Below, one piece after another: positions 12,239 through 14,988 of a DNA stretch of 14,988 bases. The position numbers and the translations under genes are program-made. Each line of letters begins with the position of its first letter. Within the stretch, counting starts at the first letter, position 1. A model generated the notes under the pieces. That model did no database searches. It was given only the letters and a program-made list of their open reading frames with translations, and was not told where the DNA came from. Source of the DNA: CAZHGD01 sp964531735 (GTDB taxonomy: Bacteria; Armatimonadota; UBA10988). The DNA is taken from NCBI GenBank assembly GCA_964531735.1, contig CAZHGD010000185.1, positions 1 through 14,988 of the forward strand, written 5' to 3'.

Positions 12239-14815
12239 ATGCCGTTCTGCCATCAGTGCGGACAGGAACTGCCGGATGTGGCGCGGTTCTGCCCCGGGTG
12301 CGGGTCGCCGCGGCTGGGCGCCAGTGGGGCCGACCAAGCGGCAGGCCCTGCTCACCAACCGGTCACGCCACCGGCGCCAGTGCCGCGTGTGCCCGGCGAC
12401 GCCGGAGGTGCCGTACGGCCAACGCCGGCGACCAGCGCCACGCCGGACTGGGTGGGGGCCGAAGTCAAGCACTCGCTCACCGCAACCTGGCGAGTCTGGC
12501 GCGATGGGGGTGTGGTCTGCCTGGCCATCGCGGCCCCGGTGGTGCTGCTGGCTCTGCTTGCGGCCGGCCAGGGCCGTGAGCCGGCGGCGTGGGTGCTGCT
12601 GGTGCCGGTAGCCGTGACGCTGCTGCTGCCCTGGGCGCTGACCTCGTCGCTGGGCGCCTGGACCGGGCTGACCGCGGCGGTGCCGTTCGGGCCGCAGGTC
12701 GCCCTGCTCTACAGCCTGCCAGCCAGTCTGGTGACGCTCGCGCTGTGGGACCGCCTGCGGCGCGAGGGAGCGCGCCTGGCGACGCTGGAGCCGGCCGGCG
12801 ACGGCCGCCGAATGGCGGGCCGGGTCGGCATCTTCGCGGTCACGATGGGTGGCACGGCTGCGGCGTTGGCCGTGCTGCATGTGCTCCTCATGGCAATCGT
12901 CCTCGCAGCGGCTGGCGCCGTGCTCGCCCAGCAGATGCCGTTCGGCATCAATCCCATCGCCGCGGCCAATCCGCAGCTCTGGGTCAGCCCGCACGGCGCT
13001 GCCGCGTTGGCGGCCGGCTGGGCCGGGCTGATCGCCGGCGCCGCCGCTTACCACCAGTGGTCCCTCGGCGGAACCGTGTCGCCTGTCGCCGAGCGGTGGT
13101 CGCTGGCGGCCCAGCATGGCGTGCGCGGCGCGGCCTGGCTTCTGGTGGCCGGTCTCGGCGTGACGCTGGTGCGGGCCCTGGTCGCGGCCGGCGCAGCACC
13201 CGATGCCTCGGCACGGGACTCAGCGTTCTTCGGTCTGCTCCTGACGTTCGCTCTGGCGGCGCCCAGCGCCGCCGGCGTGGGTCTGGCACTCCTCTGCGGC
13301 GACACCGTGCGGATTGGCTCCAGCGCGCTGCCTGGCATCGTCGTCAACGCCCTGGCATTGGGCGGCGCCACGCCGGCGGCAATGCTGCTGCGTCTTGGCC
13401 TGGTTGTCGCGCTGCTCTACCACACCCACGCCAGATTCGGCCTCGCCTATCGCCGGCGCTGGCAGAGCCGGCCCCAACTGGCCGACCACGTGAGGGTGGC
13501 TGGAGCGGCGGTGGTGGCCTGCCTGTTGGTGGTCTGGGCGAGCCAGTACCGTGCCAGCGGCAGTTGGGGTGGACAGAGCCTCGATGGCTCCATCGGTGTG
13601 TCGTACCTGCGGCTCGTGGCCTCGCTGTTTCTGGCCAACCTGCTCGGCGCCGCCCTCGCCGGCGGCCGGTTAGCCTTTGCGGGCGACGATGAGCTGCCCG
13701 AACTACGTTGGCGCGCCTGGTTCCTCGCCCAGACCGACCAGCGGCAGACGACCGTCTACGCCGCAGTGGCTGCACTGACGGTACTGCTCATGGCAATGAT
13801 GCTGAGCCAGCCACACCGGCGGCACCATGGCCGCCACACTGAGCCGCCCCCAGCGGCGGCCACGCCGCCGCCACCCGCCGCTGCTCCGGCTCCGGACGAG
13901 GACTGCGCGGCGCGACTGCGCCAACTCAGCCGGGCGCTGATGCTGTACGCGCAGGACTATGATGAGCACCTGCCACCGGCCCGCCCAGCGCTGCCCGAGG
14001 TGCTGTACCCGTATACCCATGACGCCGCGCTGTGGCGTTGCCCGGCCGCCGTCCGCGTACCATCGTATGCTCTGCCGGCAGCCCTGGCCGACCGGCCGCT
14101 CAGTACGCTTCGGCGGCGGTCCGAGACGCCCTGGCTGTTCGAGAGCGACGACGGCTCCAGCCTCGCTCGCCGCCACGCCGGCGGCGCCAACTACGCCTTC
14201 GCCGACGGCCACGTCGGCCATCGCGCCGACGACCCGCTGGGGTCTCTGCCCGCCCTGTTGAGCACGCCGCCCGCGCCGTCACTCCCACCGCCCGCCACCA
14301 TCGCCAACCAGACGGTCACCGTCGCCAACCCGAAGACCTCCTACATGAACCTCCGCGTCCGACCGGATGCGGAGGCCCCGGTGGTGGGCAAGGCCAACAA
14401 CGGCACCGCCGTGCGTGTGCTGGAGCAGCAGGGCGACTGGGCGCGGGTGCAGGTGCCGGGCGGTCGCGCCGGCTGGATGCGCTGGCGGCTGTCGAGCGGG
14501 CTCGAACTGGTGCGGCGCGGCGGCGCCCCCGCGTCGTCACCGCCACCACCCGCCGCCGCTCGGTTGGGTGGCAGCGGCTTCGCGCGCGGGCAGCGCGCCG
14601 TCTATCGCGACCGCGAGCGGCAGCCGCTGAAGCTGCGCGACGCGCCCAGTAGCGGGGCCGCCGTCGTCGCCAGTCTGCCGTACGAGGCCCAACTCAAGGT
14701 GCTGGAGCAGCGCGGCGACTGGCTGCGTGTCGAGGTGAACGGACGCCAGGGCTGGTGTGCTTGGCGGCGGCCGGGCGGCGGTCCCGAGTACCGCTACCTG
14801 CACCCGACCGAATGA
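12239..14815 (+). CDS. Chimeric membrane protein: zinc ribbon, ~11 helices, pilin-like domain, two SH3-like repeats
   Basis: I know no family with this whole architecture. From ATG 12239 (GGGAG at 12227-12231) the product is 858 residues. Cys4, Cys7, Cys18 and Cys21 (CHQC...CPGC) form a zinc ribbon. A Pro/Ala linker leads to about 11 membrane helices between residues 90 and 527. A histidine/Pro/Ala linker follows. Residues about 553-665 resemble the soluble part of H-X9-DG prepilins: CAARLRQLSRALMLYAQDYDE, LWRCPAA, then RHAGGANYAFADGHV with His646 and Asp656-Gly, but with no prepilin N-terminal helix. After another Pro/Ala linker come two bacterial SH3-like repeats, 690-758 (MNLRVRP, GDWARVQV, GWMRW) and about 780-858 (LKLRDAPS, GDWLRVEV, GWCAW). 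The C-terminal half is probably extracytoplasmic and may bind cell wall. It overlaps the next gene by four bases. Confidence 0.85.
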   Translation: MPFCHQCGQELPDVARFCPGCGSPRLGASGADQAAGPAHQPVTPPAPVPRVPGDAGGAVRPTPATSATPDWVGAEVKHSLTATWRVWRDGGVVCLAIAAPVVLLALLAAGQGREPAAWVLLVPVAVTLLLPWALTSSLGAWTGLTAAVPFGPQVALLYSLPASLVTLALWDRLRREGARLATLEPAGDGRRMAGRVGIFAVTMGGTAAALAVLHVLLMAIVLAAAGAVLAQQMPFGINPIAAANPQLWVSPHGAAALAAGWAGLIAGAAAYHQWSLGGTVSPVAERWSLAAQHGVRGAAWLLVAGLGVTLVRALVAAGAAPDASARDSAFFGLLLTFALAAPSAAGVGLALLCGDTVRIGSSALPGIVVNALALGGATPAAMLLRLGLVVALLYHTHARFGLAYRRRWQSRPQLADHVRVAGAAVVACLLVVWASQYRASGSWGGQSLDGSIGVSYLRLVASLFLANLLGAALAGGRLAFAGDDELPELRWRAWFLAQTDQRQTTVYAAVAALTVLLMAMMLSQPHRRHHGRHTEPPPAAATPPPPAAAPAPDEDCAARLRQLSRALMLYAQDYDEHLPPARPALPEVLYPYTHDAALWRCPAAVRVPSYALPAALADRPLSTLRRRSETPWLFESDDGSSLARRHAGGANYAFADGHVGHRADDPLGSLPALLSTPPAPSLPPPATIANQTVTVANPKTSYMNLRVRPDAEAPVVGKANNGTAVRVLEQQGDWARVQVPGGRAGWMRWRLSSGLELVRRGGAPASSPPPPAAARLGGSGFARGQRAVYRDRERQPLKLRDAPSSGAAVVASLPYEAQLKVLEQRGDWLRVEVNGRQGWCAWRRPGGGPEYRYLHPTE

Positions 14816-14988
14816 GCCCGCCGCGGTTGCTCGCCTACGGCACGGCACTGCTGGTGGCGGCACTGGTCGGGGCCTGCCGGCCCCAGCGGCCGCTCGGCGC
14901 CGGCCGGTCCGCCGTCGTGCCAGCCGACGCTGCCGCCACCACCGCGCCGCAGCCAGAGGCGCCGGTAGTGCTGCTGCCTGGCCGACCC
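14812..14988 (+). CDS. Predicted lipoprotein, N-terminal part (runs off window)
   Basis: The ATG at 14812 overlaps the stop of the preceding chimera gene as ATGA. The 59 visible codons have no stop and reach the window end. The product begins MSPPRLLAYGTALLVAALVGACRP: a short basic N-terminus, a hydrophobic stretch, and a lipobox VGAC with the lipid-acceptor Cys at residue 23. A Pro/Ala/Thr-rich region follows (ADAAATTAPQPEAP), typical of a flexible linker after a lipid anchor. The function lies beyond the window and cannot be told. The four-base overlap suggests coupled translation with the chimera and a shared envelope location. Confidence 0.78.
   Translation, partial: MSPPRLLAYGTALLVAALVGACRPQRPLGAGRSAVVPADAAATTAPQPEAPVVLLPGRP

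Noticed and set aside
12149..13117. 322-codon open frame on the - strand opposite the chimera N-terminal half
   Set aside because: Arg/Gly/His-rich shadow with no motif; the + strand frame has a zinc ribbon and membrane helices.
12589..13692. 367-codon + strand frame inside the chimera gene
   Set aside because: It is an alternate frame of the membrane region, made of Arg/Ala/Gly runs, with no sensible start signal.

Overview
The window looks like part of a high-GC bacterial chromosome, most plausibly Armatimonadota or a close Terrabacteria relative. The clue is a prepilin-like protein (10204-10812) whose N-terminus runs straight into a FPVFAKAREKAR-type segment and ends in an H-X9-DG motif. 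I associate that layout with Armatimonadota, Planctomycetes and relatives. The taxonomic call is inference from memory, not from a search.

Region 1 (19-5415, + strand) is a compact translation and secretion operon: ffh, rpsP, khpA, rimM, trmD, rplS and two consecutive signal peptidase I genes. A near-consensus sigma-70 promoter precedes it (TTGACA, 17 bp, TATACT). Two gene pairs overlap by one base (TGATG), which suggests translational coupling. The first signal peptidase has its serine and lysine. The second keeps the lysine and the overall boxes but has Gln where the catalytic Ser should be, so it looks like a pseudoenzyme. A perfect 14-bp hairpin (5430-5461) separates this operon from the convergent one.

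Region 2 (5516-10019, - strand) is a branched-chain amino acid operon read right to left: promoter, T-box leader with antiterminator and intrinsic terminator, ilvB, ilvN, an unknown three-helix membrane protein, ilvC, and a P-II signalling protein. The stop/start overlaps and lack of internal terminators suggest one transcription unit. It would be switched on when a branched-chain tRNA (probably tRNA-Val) is uncharged. The P-II gene would place 2-oxoglutarate/ATP sensing under the same control.

Region 3 (10020-14988, + strand) is accessory: a type IV prepilin-like protein, an aldo/keto reductase, an unusual 858-residue chimera, and the start of a lipoprotein overlapping it by four bases. The chimera joins a zinc ribbon, about 11 membrane helices, a prepilin-type C-terminal domain without its N-terminal helix, and two SH3-like repeats. 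The chimera and the inactive-looking signal peptidase are the most unusual objects here.

No tRNA, rRNA, CRISPR array, insertion sequence or phage gene was seen. Many long opposite-strand ORFs were judged to be high-GC shadows.
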